DNA of 64,000 nt from Capra hircus (lineage: Eukaryota; Chordata; Mammalia; Artiodactyla; Bovidae), in assembly GCF_001704415.2 (NCBI RefSeq), contig NC_030817.1, positions 50,267,550-50,331,549 on the forward strand, read 5' to 3'. How positions within the stretch are numbered: position 1 is the stretch's first letter; each line of letters starts with the position of its first letter. This document shows positions 34,176 through 46,919 of the stretch, piece by piece. The translations under genes and the position numbers were made by a program. The notes below the pieces were generated by a model. That model saw only the letters and a program-made list of their open reading frames with translations. It was not told the origin of the DNA and did not search any database.

Positions 34176-35827
34176 AGAAGCCTGGCTTGGAATAACACCT
34201 TGACTCTTTCTGGTGAGTTTTCACCCGACTTGGGTTAAGACCCAGCGTCTGCCTGAGGCCCACAGACCCTCATGGTTTTTGTCCTGCCCTCTGCTCTGCC
34301 CTCCCACCCTCCTCTGCACGTCTCCACTTGTGTTTTGCCCAGGTCAGTTTTCGTGCTGATTCTCTGATGCGCCCAGCACATCCCTCCCTCTGTGGCTCCA
34401 GCTTGGCCTCTACTTGGCCCTAGCCTGCCTTACAGAGCTCTCTTCCTCTCTTTCAAATCAGATGTTCCTGTCTCAGAGAGACCTTGCTTGCCCACTGTAT
34501 CTGATGACGGGCCTTCACCACCACCACCTTGCTCTCTCCTCACCCCGCTCTATTTCTTCATGGCACGGGCCACTGTGAGTTACTTGCTGTCTCTTCCCTC
34601 TCCCTCAACCCCCTGAATGTAAGTCTAAGAGGGGACTCTGTCTCTTCTCGGAACTGTTCTAGGAGAGGGTCTAGCATGGCTCTCAGTAGGATCTCATTAG
34701 AGATTAAGTAAAACGTTAGTACCAGCATATCCTGGATGAGCTGGATGACCGCTGGTCTCTGCCTCTCATTCCAATGCCTCATTTATAATGGTTTAGGTTG
34801 CAGGTTATATTATAATATTTTAATTGTTGTAAACTCTTGGGAAAGAACTGAGGTGGACTGGCACACAAGTGAGGCCGTTATACCATGAGAAGAACCAGTG
34901 TTTTCATGGCAGCCTGCACAACTGAAGGTTTCTGCCCTGTAATGGTGACTGTCTTCCTATTCACAGCATGTATGGTGATTTAATTACAGCAAAATTTACA
35001 TTATCATGCATTTAAAATTCATGTTGTGAAGTTGGATTGTATTGGTTTTTTAAATCATATTTGTATTTAATGTGCAAATTTGTCTTGATTTTCTTGTGTC
35101 ATAAGAACTAAAATAGTCTTACATTTGCACGCTAAGTGAGCACAAAGGGTCTTTTAGAATTTCTTTAAAGGCATATGTACATTATGCAAGCACATGAAAG
35201 ACTAAATAGGAATTAATCAGTATTACAGATGCAGCTGAGGACAGGGACACCTAGGAACAGATCTTAACTTCCCAAAGGGCTTGTGAAAAGCTATTTTTGA
35301 CAAAACAAGGATAGTATAGTCTCTGAGTGGGCCATTAAATTTTAGAATGCTTTCAAGAGAGAAATTTTAAAATACTTATATTCATATGAATTCAAAAGAA
35401 TATACATACTGACAAACTCTGAAAGGCTTGAATATATAACACTTTAGTTTGTTTATATAACTGAAACTTCAAGTTCTGATTACTGATTCAATTTCTGGCT
35501 GTTGAAAACAGTATGAATTGTGAAACTTCTTACTGGAGACATCTGTATCAAATACAGATATTTAAATATAAGACAGAGATGATGGAGTTAATAGCTTTTA
35601 CCCACCAGTGTCAGGGCCTGAGTTAGGAAGGCATGCAGGCGAAGATCCCAGTTCTGGTTTTTCCCCAGACTGCCATCCCCTGGCTCCTGCAACAAGAGCA
35701 GAAGGGATTCTGTACTTAGGAATGGGGCCCAAGAGGGAGACAGATTCTTGCTCTTAGAAGTGATGGTTCCCCCACACGTGTTTCATTTGTGAATATGTGT
35801 TCATTTATATCCTGATCACTTATGTCA

Positions 35828-36200
35828 TAGTCCCTTTGGGCTGCTCTAATGAAACCCTAAGGCTGGTGGCTTACAAACAACAGAAGCTTATTATTTCTCA
35901 TTCTGGAGGCCGAAGGTGGCAGCATGTGGTGTTCTGGTGACGCCCTCTTCTTGGTTCATAGCTGGTGCTCTCTTGCTACGTCCTCATGTGGTGGAAGGGA
36001 CTAGGGATCTTGGAGTGGTGTCTTTTTTATAAGGCCACTGGTCCTGTTCGCAAGGGCTCCATCCTCATAACCTAAACATCTTCCCAAGGCCCCACCTCCT
36101 AATGCTATCATGCCAGTAGAGGGGATATATGTGTTAGTATTTCAATGTTTGAGATTGGATTTTGCGAGGACAGACAAGCAGACCGTATCAACTTCCAGGT
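35828..36200 (-). mobile_element. MaLR LTR (MST/MLT-like)
   Basis: catagtccctttgggctgct, ggtggcttacaaacaacaga, ggccccacctcctaatgcta and cagaccgtatca are the reverse of a MaLR LTR. Solitary relic. Confidence 0.75.
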
Positions 36201-36616
36201 AGAATCTGAGGCTCTCATATTTACAAGTGAGCCCAGAGATGTGGAGCTGTGTAGGAGACTCAGCTCCGTGGAGCTAGGTAGGGCAGCAGACAGCAGAATA
36301 TGAAGTCAGGGGCAGGGTGGGAGTGCTTCGGGAAAGGAGAGAAGGAGCCAAGGATCGTGGAAATGTTCAGAATACCTGAAGCTTCAGTCAGTTCTTCAGT
36401 TATCTGAGTAACTGGTAAGAACATGACACCAGTGCTTGGGGTGACTTTGAGGTCTAGGGGAGTTCCCCTCCCCCTGCTGCCCCCCCAGGACAATTCTGGG
36501 GCCGAAGATTGCACTGGGGAACAAAATGGTGTCATCAGACTTTGGGATCATAACTGTCTTGAAGAACAGACAACCTGACTTGATACATGTGGGAATCTGC
36601 TAGGTTTCTATTTTAT

Positions 36617-36731
36617 TGTGTTTATATTTTGTTTTGGGTCATACGTCAGGATTTTAGTATCCTGACCAGGGATCAAACCCTGGCAGGTGAAAGCTCTGAG
36701 TCCTAACCACTGGACTGCCAGGGAATTCCCA
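36617..36731 (-). mobile_element. CHR-type SINE
   Basis: Reverse head tcctgaccagggatcaaacc to ctgccagggaattccc; perfect 16-bp duplication taggtttctattttat at 36601-36616 and 36732-36747. Confidence 0.93.
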
Positions 36732-37707
36732 TAGGTTTCTATTTTATAAGGCTAATTTTAATTTTATTTTTTTAATATTTTGAGTGCTTTCACAGTATCA
36801 TCATCTTTTTAATAGTCACACTGTATGATATTCAGTAGGTTTCTGTGGACAGTTCCAGATGTCTGTTATTCCCAGTATAGTCTTTCTGGGTCCCATGCAA
36901 ACGACTGTGATTGATACATTTTTGAGATTGAGTGGTTTGTGAATTGATGCCCACAGGGATTTCTCTGGACCCTTCTGTTCCAGGGGGCTCTGGATTTTGT
37001 AATCATCTGGACAAGTTTGTTCATAATGCCAACGCCCTCAATCTTTTTCCCTGATGAGGACGAAGATGGACAGATTTTCCTGGTTTGATCTTTTTTTGAG
37101 GACCAAGAAGAACTACTTTACAGAGGGTGTCACATACCTTCCAGGGGAGGATGTTTAGCTTTGGAATTCACTTTGCAGAAATCCTCTTTGAAGAGGCTCC
37201 AGGAATGAGGCTTGTTACAGCTGGCATTGTTGAAATTCCAGAGGGTTCCTTTATTCCCTTTAGGAGATGCTTGATAACCCTAGGACCTACTTTCTACTTT
37301 TGGAACACACGCATCTTGTGAACCTGGCATCTGGAGGTGGGAAGAAAAGCCGCAGTGATGCTGACAATCAGAGTTTAGTGTTTTAAACAGTGATACACAT
37401 TCCAGTTGGAGGTAGTGGGCTTGCGAGAAGGGACGGCATGGAGATTTGTTATGGAAACCCTTGGCTTTTTTGTTTTAATTGTTGAAGTTTTAAAAAGGGA
37501 TTCAGAGATGTTTGCATCATACATGATTTATTAATTCTTCCATTCATTTATGGGTGGCTGGGATATGGCAAAGAGGAAGGCCACCCTGAGGAGTGATGCA
37601 TCCACTGAGTTTGGATAGACAAAAGACCCCCCGTCTGCAGTGGGACATGGTGACGTGTTCTGGTTCACAGACACCCAATGACCATGTCAGGATAACTACC
37701 AGATGTT

Positions 37708-37916
37708 GTGAAAGTGTTAGTTGCTCAGTCGTGTCCGACTCTTTGTGACCCTAGAGACTATAGCCTGGCAGGCTCCTCTGTCCATGGAATTTTCCGGGCA
37801 AAAATACTGGAGTTGCCATTTCCTTCTTCAGGGGATCTTCCCTGCCAAGGGAATCAAACCCCGGGTCTCCTGCACTGCAGGCAGATTCTTTGCCATCTGA
37901 GCCATCAGGGAAGTCT
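37708..37916 (-). mobile_element. Bov-tA SINE
   Basis: tgctcagtcgtgtccgactc to tgagccatcagggaagtct. A short repeat accagatg / atcagatg flanks it. Confidence 0.93.
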
Positions 37917-38157
37917 ATCAGATGCTATGGGAAGCTGAAAAGTGAAAGTGTGGTTCCTGCTCAAGAAAGAGTGCAGGTCTTAAGGACAGAAGGTCTGGGT
38001 CTTAGTCCTGACACTGCCCCCAAGCCAGGTATGAGACCATGGGGGCAATTACTGTCCCTCAGAGCTTATGCATCTCTCATGGGAGAAATTATCAATATAC
38101 TCCCTCACAAGTGGGGCTGCAAGGATCTGACCAGATAAGATGATGTAAGGGAGAGCC

Positions 38158-38222
38158 TGGTGTGGTTGCAGCCTGGCTGGTCCATGGGGTCACACAGAGT
38201 CAGGCACGACTGAGCACACAGA
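38158..38222 (+). mobile_element. Bov-A 3' remnant
   Basis: Only the last ~60 bp of Bov-A remain (tccatggggtcacacagagt, gcacgactgagc). Confidence 0.75.
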
Positions 38223-38639
38223 CAGACTGATGGACAGTAACTGCATGTGTGTGGTGTTGAGGGGGGCTTTTGAAGTTAGATTTGGACATAAAAATGCAAC
38301 AACGCTGTCTTGATATGTTTTGGGCTCAGGCTCCATGTGGAAACTATAGCACATATGTCATGGATCTGTTATGTCTGGTTAAGAACTTGTCTGTGGACCT
38401 GGCAACAAAAAGACATGCGTTTATTCAGTCAATAACTATTTATTAAATTTCCACTCTGGACATAGCACTGTGCTTTAGATTTCTCAACCCTCTGGTTTCT
38501 TAATTAGTTAATAAATTATTTCAGGATGCTGGTGGTTAATGCTGTTTGGTTAACCAGTGGGGTTTTTAGCCTCTGCCTCAGAGGTATTTAAAAATGTTTT
38601 ATGATCAAAGTCAGCTTTCTTGTGGCCGTAAATGCCAAG

Positions 38640-38850
38640 CGGCACTTCTTTTTCACTTATTATTTCCTACTTCATTTAGCATACAATCCGTGATTTAATT
38701 TTCCCAAGCATGTTGTGAAGTCACCATTAATAATCTGACTTTAGAGATAAGAAAACTCTCAGAGAAGTTAAACAACTTGTCCAGAGCTGGAATTTAATCT
38801 GAGTTCAGTGTTAGACCCATTTCTGGCCCCTGCACCTGGCTATTCTCGCC
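38640..38850 (-). mobile_element. MIR SINE fragment
   Basis: tttagagataagaaaactct, gagaagttaaacaacttgtc and gagctggaatttaatctgag are reverse MIR. Confidence 0.65.
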
Positions 38851-38915
38851 ATTACTGGTCTTCAGAATTGCAAACTTGGTGTCTTAGCTTTGCCTTGGTG
38901 GAAGAACTTTAACAA

Positions 38916-39250
38916 TTTTATTTATTGATTTATTTTTGGCTGCTCTGGGTCTTTATTGTTGTGCAGGCTTTCTGCTAGTTTTGTCAAGCAGGGGCTATGC
39001 TCTAGTTTCGGTGTTCGGACTTCTCCTTGCGGTGGCTTCTCTTGAAGCTCTGCAGGCACACAGACTTCTGTAGCTGCAGCACGTGGCCTCAGTATTTGTG
39101 GCTTGCAGATGCTAGAGCATGGGCTCAGTAGTTGTGGTGCACTGGCTTAGTTGCTTCGTAGCATGTGGGATCTTCCTGGATCAGGGATCGAAACCCATGT
39201 CTCCTGCATTGACAGGCAGATTCTTTACCACTGAGCCACCAGGGAAGCCC
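38916..39250 (-). mobile_element. CHR-type SINE, full length
   Basis: Long reverse CHR-2-like element: ttatttttggctgctctggg, catgtgggatcttcctggat, then the head ctgagccaccagggaagccc. Confidence 0.9.
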
Positions 39251-41696
39251 CGGAAGAACTTCTAGAAATCATTTCAGGGGTCAAGAGGGGAAGAAGGACG
39301 AATAACGTTTCTGAAACATTTTTTGGATGTGAATTCTGATTTCTTTTAGACCATGTGAAGCATAAAAGGTAAAGTGGGGAATGTGAAAGAGGAGTGGGGT
39401 CAAAACCAGCAGAAGTGGGGCAGAGACTGACATGGTGGGGGACCGTCCATGGGGTGGGGCAGTAGAGGGCTGCACCCAGAGGTGAGGTGAGGGTCCCAGG
39501 GATGCCAGCTTGGTGCCCATGCTCTGCCCTGGCTGTCATCCGGGTAGTGAGTCCCTGTGAACCCTGGTCTTCAGACCCCTGGTTGATTCTCCAAAGTCTA
39601 CAGCCATAGTATAAAAGGAGCCTTCCTACAGGCTCTTCTTTTCTCTTTGCCACCCTCCCTTTTTGTGCAAGGTGACTTTCAGGGGAAGCTACAGCACTTA
39701 GTATTGTAATCATCCCCCCACCACCCCAGGAAGAGAAGTTTTGGTCATCATGCTCATTTAAGGACATTCAAGTCATACTTAAGTCTGTAAGGGAGACAGC
39801 CACTCTGCCATCATTTTCAAGCCTGAGTCTATTTTTGAAATTTGTTTTCTCAGGGAATTCTGAAGACTTGTGTGTGAGACATTTCCTTTGAAATCTTATA
39901 AGTTTGGTTAGTTTCCTTTGTTGTTGTTGTTTCTTTCCCCCTACAGAATGGATGGATGGAGGGATTGATAGATAGGAAGAAAGAAATAGAAATTAAAGCT
40001 TACTTTAGGCAAGGCTGCCTCTTTCTGTCCTGTTTGGAGTACACTGAAAGATCGGCATGCACTTTGCTTTGTTATTGACTGTTCCACACTCTGATTTTCA
40101 CTTTTATGTTGTTGAGGGTCTAATGTGGCTACTCCTGCACAAAATTCATATCTTCCCACGAGTCCCATAGGCAAGTCCTTTTGAAGTGAACATTGTGTCC
40201 ACTCATAAGCGGTGTTAACTTGTATTGTCAGACCAGCAGTGGCTTCCCTCTGAATGAGGCAGTCACCAAAGCCCACTCAGGGGAAATTAATTTTTGGTTG
40301 GTGGCTCATTTCTTATTTTCTGGAATCAAGTTTATGACTGTACATGGGCTTGTCAGCTCCCTGTCCCTACTTTAAACACTCTCTTAAATGACTTGCATGC
40401 TCAGATAGAATTATTCATTCCAAGCAAATGTCCAAAGACAGAGTCCCTATCCCGTGACAGGTGCCCGTCCTGGGTGCTGGGGCCTGGCTGATGGGGACTC
40501 CTGTGCTCTGGATGGAGGGCAAAGCACGGTGGGGAGGTTTCTCATTTTCTGGCTAAATATCTTCAGTAGCCACGAGGGCCTCTGGAATGGGCTGGAGGTG
40601 GCACTGGGAACTTGAGTTGGGGGGTGGGAGTTGTGGCCTGGCATTGTGACTAATCTCCAGGCTCAGCTGGTAACATGTGATGGCCCAGAGAGGAAATGTT
40701 TCTATCTGGCATATGTTCACAGTTCTGCCAAGGGCTGAGCTCTTTGTTCTTACACACACACTCATTGATCTTGCTAACTAAAGCAATTATCATCATTTAG
40801 CGGTCTTTCCCAAAAGCATTATTTCCACTCCAGAACACCTCTTTTATTTGCCAAGTGCCACAATGTTACATCCTGGCAATTGGTCAACATTTACTGCCAA
40901 ATTATGTAAGTCCTTGGTTGGGTTTAGTCCCTGACTGAACAAGTGTGCTGTGGTAGAATGCATTAGGAGGGTGATATGGCCTGGTGGCTGAAGATGGAGA
41001 TCAGCTGTCCTTAAATCCATTTATTAATTCAGTGTTTACACTGTGATTGGGAAGGAAATCCACATTTGCTTATGACACTGGTGCCCAGGTGAGAAATGTC
41101 ATTCTGTGAAAATCCTGGATTGAGGTCTGTTGTCAAGGAAATGTAAATTGTGGACATTTCATGAAATTCACATATGTGGATTAATTTGCTAACAGGGAGC
41201 TAAGAATGTAATAAACCAAGGTGGCTTTACTGAAAGATTGAAATGTAATTAGTGTTGACTGTAGTGCAGCAGCTAATGAAAAGGACTACAAACCTTAGAA
41301 AAGAATTTTATTAATAAATATTAGGAGAAATATTTTCATAGAAAACTCAGCCTCAGTGTAAGAGGAGATTATGGGTAAAATGACTTCATTTAGTACATAT
41401 TTTAAAAAAGCATCACACTGAATAAATTTTTACAGAAGCTCTTCTGTTAAAAATAATATTTGTTATAAATTTTAATGAGTGTGGACTCTACTCGAGATGC
41501 GGAATAAAACGTGCCAGCACTGCTTGGAAATGAGAGATCAGGACACACCCCTTGGTCATTGTGGTCTTGGCCTGCATGCATTGTTTCATCTAAGCCACGT
41601 TTGCTGTTCTTGTTCTAGGATTAAGTGTTTTACAAACGTTATTAATTTTGTCCAGCTGGATATGCTAGAAATCCCCTTTACAAAAATCCCACTCAG

Positions 41697-41820
41697 GGAC
41701 TTCCCTGGTGGTCCAGTGGTTAAGACTGTGTGTCACCAGTGCAGAAGGCTTGGGTTCGATCCCTGGCCAGGAAACTGAGATCCCGCATGCTATTTGGCAT
41801 GGCTGAAAGAGTAAAAAAAA
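41697..41820 (+). mobile_element. CHR-type SINE
   Basis: gacttccctggtggtccagt, ggttcgatccctggccagg and an A tail; duplication aaaatcccactcag at 41683-41696 and 41821-41834. Confidence 0.93.
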
Positions 41821-42212
41821 AAAATCCCACTCAGAAGATAGTAAAGGAATAAAAATTAAACCTCCAAAGACAAAGAATGGCAGTGGAGACTTAGTGGAGG
41901 AGAGCTCTGAAGCAAGTGGGGTGGTAATTATTAACAGCAGGGTGAGAGATGCTTCATCCTGAGGTACCTGCAGTGCGTAAATGAGGTGATTTGCCTGTGG
42001 AGCTGCTGAGTGGCTCAAAAGTGCAAGGCATAGGTTACTGTGGAAGGCAGGGTTCAGGGCCAACCCGATATGTAGGCACTTTGAGAACTGGGGCAGTTAG
42101 ATTTCCAGGGTCTCTGCTTTGTACCAGGTATCTGGGCATCCCCTGCCCTTTCCCTCACCCCTCAGCAGCAGATTAGAAATAGAGCTCTCTTCTCTGGGGA
42201 AACTGAACTGGA

Positions 42213-42286
42213 ATGAGGTTGGAAGCAGGCATGGGTGACTGAAAACGGGATGATGTTGGAAGCAGGCATAGGTGACTGAAAATGGC
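42213..42286. repeat. 37-bp tandem duplication
   Basis: ttggaagcaggcat recurs at 42219 and 42256, followed each time by ggtgactgaaaa after one variable base. Two copies with a few differences. Confidence 0.85.
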
Positions 42287-42539
42287 TGCTGAATTCATGC
42301 TGCGACCTCCATGTTGCTCCCCTGCCCTGTCCCAAAGGCCAGCAGCCAGCCCTGTTGCAGCCCCAGCAGTGGACTGGAGGATTCTTGGGAAATCAGTTGG
42401 CTCCGGAGAAAAATGACTCCAGATACTGAAATGTACGAATCCTTTAGTGGGAAGCTCAGCACTTTCCCTTCCACATAACTTGGAAGTTTGCCAGTTAATA
42501 ATTCCTCTCCATATATACAGGTCCTCCAACCTGCTTTTA

Positions 42540-44230
42540 CTATTATATTAATATTTCCCTCTTAAATAGGATCAGGCAGCCAAAGATCCGAGTCATATTA
42601 GGAAGGCTTTCAACATGAAAGGCAAGGGCCCAAACACACCAGAAAGGAGAAAACTTGCAGAAGATGGAGATGTTGCAGGCGGCAGAGAAACTGCATTTTT
42701 TGAAAAAAGTTATAGTATACTGTATACAAAGAGCTTCTCAGAGTGAGAAGCTGTTTTCATGTTCAAAATGAGAACAGCACTTAAGAAAGAAAAACAATTA
42801 GAGGAGAATAAAGAAATAATGGAAATTAAAAATGAAATACTTGAATTTAAAAGAATTTGAGGATGCATTTCTAAAAAAATTAGAAAAAAAAGATGGAGCA
42901 CAGGAGTAGGTGAGAAAGGAAATATAATTGAAATTCAGTCTAGAAGACTCAACAGTACTGATAATGCAAACACCAAGAACAGAATAAAATAATTCTCTGA
43001 ACATTATCACAGAAATAATGTAAGAATATTTCATAGTGCTAAAGTGAATTTCCAGATTGAAGGAATACGTTAAGTGCTCATGTTTTGTAAAAGCACCAGT
43101 TTAGTAAAGTCCTCATGGGGTAATGTCATTTTGAAATTTTGGAACACCAAGGACAAAGAAAAGGTCGTAAAAACTTTCAGAGAAAAATAAACAGGGCATG
43201 CACAGAGGAAAGGATATCATAATAACATCAGAATTCTTAATAGCATCCTTAGAACCTAGAAGATAATGAAGTAATACTTTAAAACCTGATGGGAAAGTTA
43301 TTTTTAACCAGGATTCAAAATCCAGCTAGACTATCATTCAAAAGTAAGCATAGAATAAAGTCATTTTTCATAATACAAAGACTCAAACAATTTTTTCCTT
43401 TTCTTTAAAAGTTATTGGAAGGAGTTCTCTGGTGGTCCACTGCTAAGGGCACAGGTTTGATTTCTTGTTAAGGAACTAAGATCCCACAAGCTGTGGGGTG
43501 TGGCCAAAAAAAAAAGTTACTGGACTTGTGCTTCATCAGGACAGTTCAGTAAACTAAGAAAGAGGAAGACATAGAACTTGGGAAACATAGCACAAAGGGA
43601 AGAGAGCAGCTGAATCCTAATGTTGGGGTGGAGGGTAGAAGTCCGGAAGGGAGGTCATCACGGGAGCAGATCACCAAATGATCTGATACTCTTATCATCT
43701 GCAAATTAATACTGGAAAGCATCTAATGGATGTGATATAGCTGATGAAGAGATTTAAGGGTAGGTATATAGAAAATAAGATAAGCAAAAACAGCAGTTAC
43801 TACCTCTAGAAAAATTAAAGTTATAGGAGAAAGGAAAAATAACCAGAGTCTACCATTTGGCTGTTCAGTATATAGTATTATATTATCACAACAATGTAAA
43901 CACAATTGGCTCTTGGTTTTATTGTTGGGAAGCTAACAGAATGAGAAATTCATGTGTTGTATGTGTGTGTGTCATCTACAATATGTAAAAATGATAGATT
44001 AAGAAATTGCAGCTAGGTATTTTACTCAGCAACATGGAGGTAAGTAGTGGAAGAAAGAGCTACAATTTGCAATTGGTTTCCTCTGAGGAATGTGATCAGG
44101 ATTGGGGATAGGAAGCTGAAAAGTACAGGTTTTCATTATATCTTATTTTACGTTAGTTAAAAATTATTTAAAATGTTAGTAATATCACTCTGAAAATGCA
44201 AGTAGACATTATAAACTCACCGGAATCGGT
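42540..44230 (+). mobile_element. HAL1 (half-L1) relic
   Basis: The order of landmarks matches HAL1: gaaaggaaatataattgaaa, aaactttcagagaaaaataa, ggattcaaaatccagctaga, aaactaagaaagaggaagac, caattggctcttggttttat and caacatggaggtaag. All reading frames are broken. A CHR SINE splits it. Confidence 0.7.
43420..43511 (+). mobile_element. CHR-type SINE, short
   Basis: gttctctggtggtccactgc to gtgtggccaaaaaaaa; duplication aaaagttattgga (43407-43419) and aaaagttactgga (43512-43524), one mismatch. Confidence 0.88.
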
Positions 44231-44399
44231 GAGATGATGAATACTGCAGGTACACGTATCTAAGCTGTTAAATGAGAGGTGATATCTAATGTGATTTGCA
44301 TTTAAAATAATCATCAAGCAAACTGATGGTGCTAAGCTAGTGGTAGGAGACAAATATGTCCAGGAAGGCCCAAGACAAGTCAGAGACCAATGTGGATGG

Positions 44400-44625
44400 C
44401 TTCCCCGATGGCTCAGCAGGTGAAGAATCCACCTGTGATGCACGAGACCCAGATTCGATCCCTGGGTTGAGAAGATCCCCTGGAGGAGGAAATGGCAACC
44501 CACTCCAGTATTCTCACCTGAAAAATCCCATGGACAGAGGAGCCTGGCAGGCTACAGTCCAAAAAGATTGCAAAAAGTTGGACATGACTGAGAGGCTAAG
44601 CATGAACGCATGTGGTATAAGTGAA
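44400..44625 (+). mobile_element. Bov-tA SINE
   Basis: Complete forward element, moderately diverged (cttccccgatggctcagcag; ttggacatgactgagaggct). Confidence 0.93.
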
Positions 44626-44655
44626 CTAAATCGTTGGTAAGGGTATATTAAATGG

Positions 44656-44706
44656 ATATATTGCATTGGCAGGTAGGTTCTTTACCATTAGTACCACCTG
44701 GGAAGC
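44656..44706 (-). mobile_element. Bov-tA head remnant
   Basis: Only the reverse tRNA-like head (cattggcaggtaggttcttt, accacctgggaagcc) is present. Confidence 0.75.
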
Positions 44707-44844
44707 CTATACTTTGTAAATGCCATTGCTTAAAATAGAAACCACATCCAGCACCAGTTAAACATTGACAAAAATTATCTATATATTTGCCTACAAAAGA
44801 AATCTCAATACATTTAAAAAGAAAGAAATAATAGTTACTTCACT

Positions 44845-44955
44845 TTTTTTTTTTTTTTGGCTGCTCCACGCAGTTTGCAAATCTTAGTTCCCCAGCTGGG
44901 GACTGAACCTCTCAGCACTGCAGTCCTAACCAGTGGAAGTCACAGGGAACTACGG
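44845..44955 (-). mobile_element. CHR-type SINE
   Basis: Long T-run, ttggctgctccacgcagttt and cagcactgcagtcctaacca: reverse CHR. Confidence 0.8.
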
Positions 44956-45089
44956 TAACTTCATTTTCTGACCATAATGCAATGCAAATATAAGTTAACA
45001 ACATAGATAAAGATCCCCCAAGCCAAAACAACACAGCAAACATACCGGATATGCAAAAACTTCCTCAAAAACAACTTTTTTGTCAAAGA

Positions 45090-45390
45090 AATATGGTGGA
45101 AACTACTGGCTGCCTTCCCAATGTCCATTCTCCTCTCTTTTTACCAACAGAACATTGACTCTGAGAGTGTCAATGACCAGCTTAAAAAAAAAAACCCTAT
45201 TTCCCAATCCTTTCTTGTAGGTGGGGATGACCTACAAGTCATCCCCATCCATGATTAAGTCCTCACCAATAAGGTGCAAGGGATTACTGGTGGATGAGTC
45301 CTCCAAGAAAGCTCTTTAAAAGGGTTGACGCATCTGGCCTAATAAACTTGTGTGTGTGATGCTGGATCAGCTATCTTGTAATTATAAGTT
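45090..45390 (+). repeat. Unclassified ancient mammalian repeat (second copy)
   Basis: ggctgccttcccaatgtcca, ccaacagaacattgactctg and ctttaaaagggttgacgc resemble the same old repeat as 7485-7870. Confidence 0.4.
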
Positions 45391-45498
45391 GTCTAATACA
45401 TGCTAAAGGTAGATGAGTAGAAAGATAAAAGAGGTATTCCTCAGAAATATCCTGGCATCTATTCCAGCTCTGAACTTCCTATCTCTGGGGGGAAAAAT

Positions 45499-45548
45499 AT
45501 CCTAATTCTTTTTTTATTTTTTATTATTATTTTTTAATCCTAATTCTT
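45499..45548 (-). mobile_element. Tail-only insertion with target duplication
   Basis: A 26-bp T/A tract (45511-45536) lies between perfect 12-bp repeats atcctaattctt (45499-45510 and 45537-45548). Confidence 0.75.
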
Positions 45549-46919
45549 AAGTTGCTATTTGGGGTCTGTTCATTAGGAACCAACACTATTCCTGACGTAG
45601 TCACATATCAAAACTTGTGGACTGTGGTGGAAGAGTGAAAAACAAATGAAGCATGCAAGTCAAGAAACTGGAAACATAACAGAATAAAGGAAAGCAGAAG
45701 GAAAGAATAATTATCAAACTAGACCTCAGTAAATTAGAAAATTAAGAAAAAAAGAAATGATTGCTTAGTCTAAGCTAGTTCTTTAGGGGAACGACAATTT
45801 AAAAAAATATGTAGACATGTATTTTACCTGCAAAAGTAATAGGTGAAGAAAGCACAAATGAAACTGGAAAGTAAGAAATACAGAGGAGACGAAGTGATTT
45901 ATACATTGCAAAATTCTCTGCAAATACATTTGAAAATGTGGATCAAATAGATTATTTTCTTGGAAAATATGCTACTAGAGTGACTCCAGAATAGAAAGAA
46001 AACTTAAAAATGCTGCTAACAGTGAACAAAATAAGATAGCAGTTTTCTGTGACCAGTTGTTTTGCTCTTCCTACCTCTCCGTGGCTGTCGGAGTTTTCAG
46101 AGTGAGAGCAGTGAATTTCTGGTGAGAGAGTGTGGGGTGGCTGGGGCGACCTGCCTAGTGATCTGTATGCAGTCTCTTGACAAGAGTGGTCACACACAAG
46201 AAGGGTGAAGACAGTGATTCTTGGCATTAGGATCCATCAGAAAATAAAGAGACCTGAATTTTCAGGTTTTAATAACATTTTTCAGGTCCTTATGTTCCTT
46301 AAACTTTTTTGTTAAAAAAAAAAATTATTTTTAATCATTACTCTCTGATTCCTTAAAGTAAAAAATGTCTTAAACAGTGTATTCAAATAAATAATGATAA
46401 AGCTTTCAAAGCAGCATTGTGCATAAAGAAGCTTGAAAGGGTTTTGACAGGAAAATTAAGTTTTGAAAAAAAGAGAAAAATGTAAGCATCAGAATACCTT
46501 AGCTCTTATTAATTATTTTCATGGAAAAGTATCTTGTTCTCAAATGCTGGTAAGCTGGAACACCCTACTGGTTAAAAATAAATAGACAAAGTGTGAGGAA
46601 ATGAACTAAGGAAAAAAACAGGGCAACCAGCACAGCTAGAGAGAATAATTAAGCTCTGCTAAAGGCATCAGTCATTTCGCCAGTCGTCCCTCCTAAGGCC
46701 AGGGTTCATGCTCGGTGTTGACAAACACCACGGTCACATGGGCCCCTGGCATCCAGAAAGGCCTGTTTGAAAGAGCATTTGGTTCTGAAGTGTCCTTGCT
46801 ATTATATTAAAAGTGTTTTCTTTTCCCTGAACTTTGCAAGTTTTCTCTCATAATCTTTATTTAAAGAGATGTAATTTTAACTTAATGTCCTCTCTTTACC
46901 CCGTTTTTTTCCCGGGTAG

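Larger units (their letters stand above)
44710..46015 (+). mobile_element. Old L1 ORF2 relic, interrupted
   Basis: Forward L1 ORF2 phrases at both ends (gaaatctcaatacatttaaa, ctgaccataatgcaatgc; later gagtgactccagaatagaaa). A CHR SINE and the repeat at 45090-45390 lie inside. All frames are broken. Confidence 0.45.
1..46919 (+). other. CGNL1: Probable CGNL1 intron 1 (partial); no other gene seen
   Basis: No convincing exon, CpG island or RNA gene was found here on either strand; open frames are repeat-derived or lack protein character. Human CGNL1 has a very long first intron after a non-coding exon 1, so this is probably intron, with the promoter left of the window. Stretches where I recognised nothing or only isolated fragments: 120-1020, 3311-4440, 5800-7480, 7870-10050, 12560-14140, 16345-17030, 17650-18235, 19790-20550, 21110-21620, 30640-31640, 32750-33200, 34180-35820, 36750-37700, 39255-41680 and 46020-46919. 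Confidence 0.7.

Noticed and set aside
37020..37330. Possible coding remnant (reads DEDEDGQIFL on the + strand near 37050)
   Set aside because: A stop follows at once and the next frame is not convincing; too short to call a pseudogene.
39225..39767. 180-codon open frame on the - strand
   Set aside because: Its C-terminal end is the head of a CHR SINE and the rest has no protein character.
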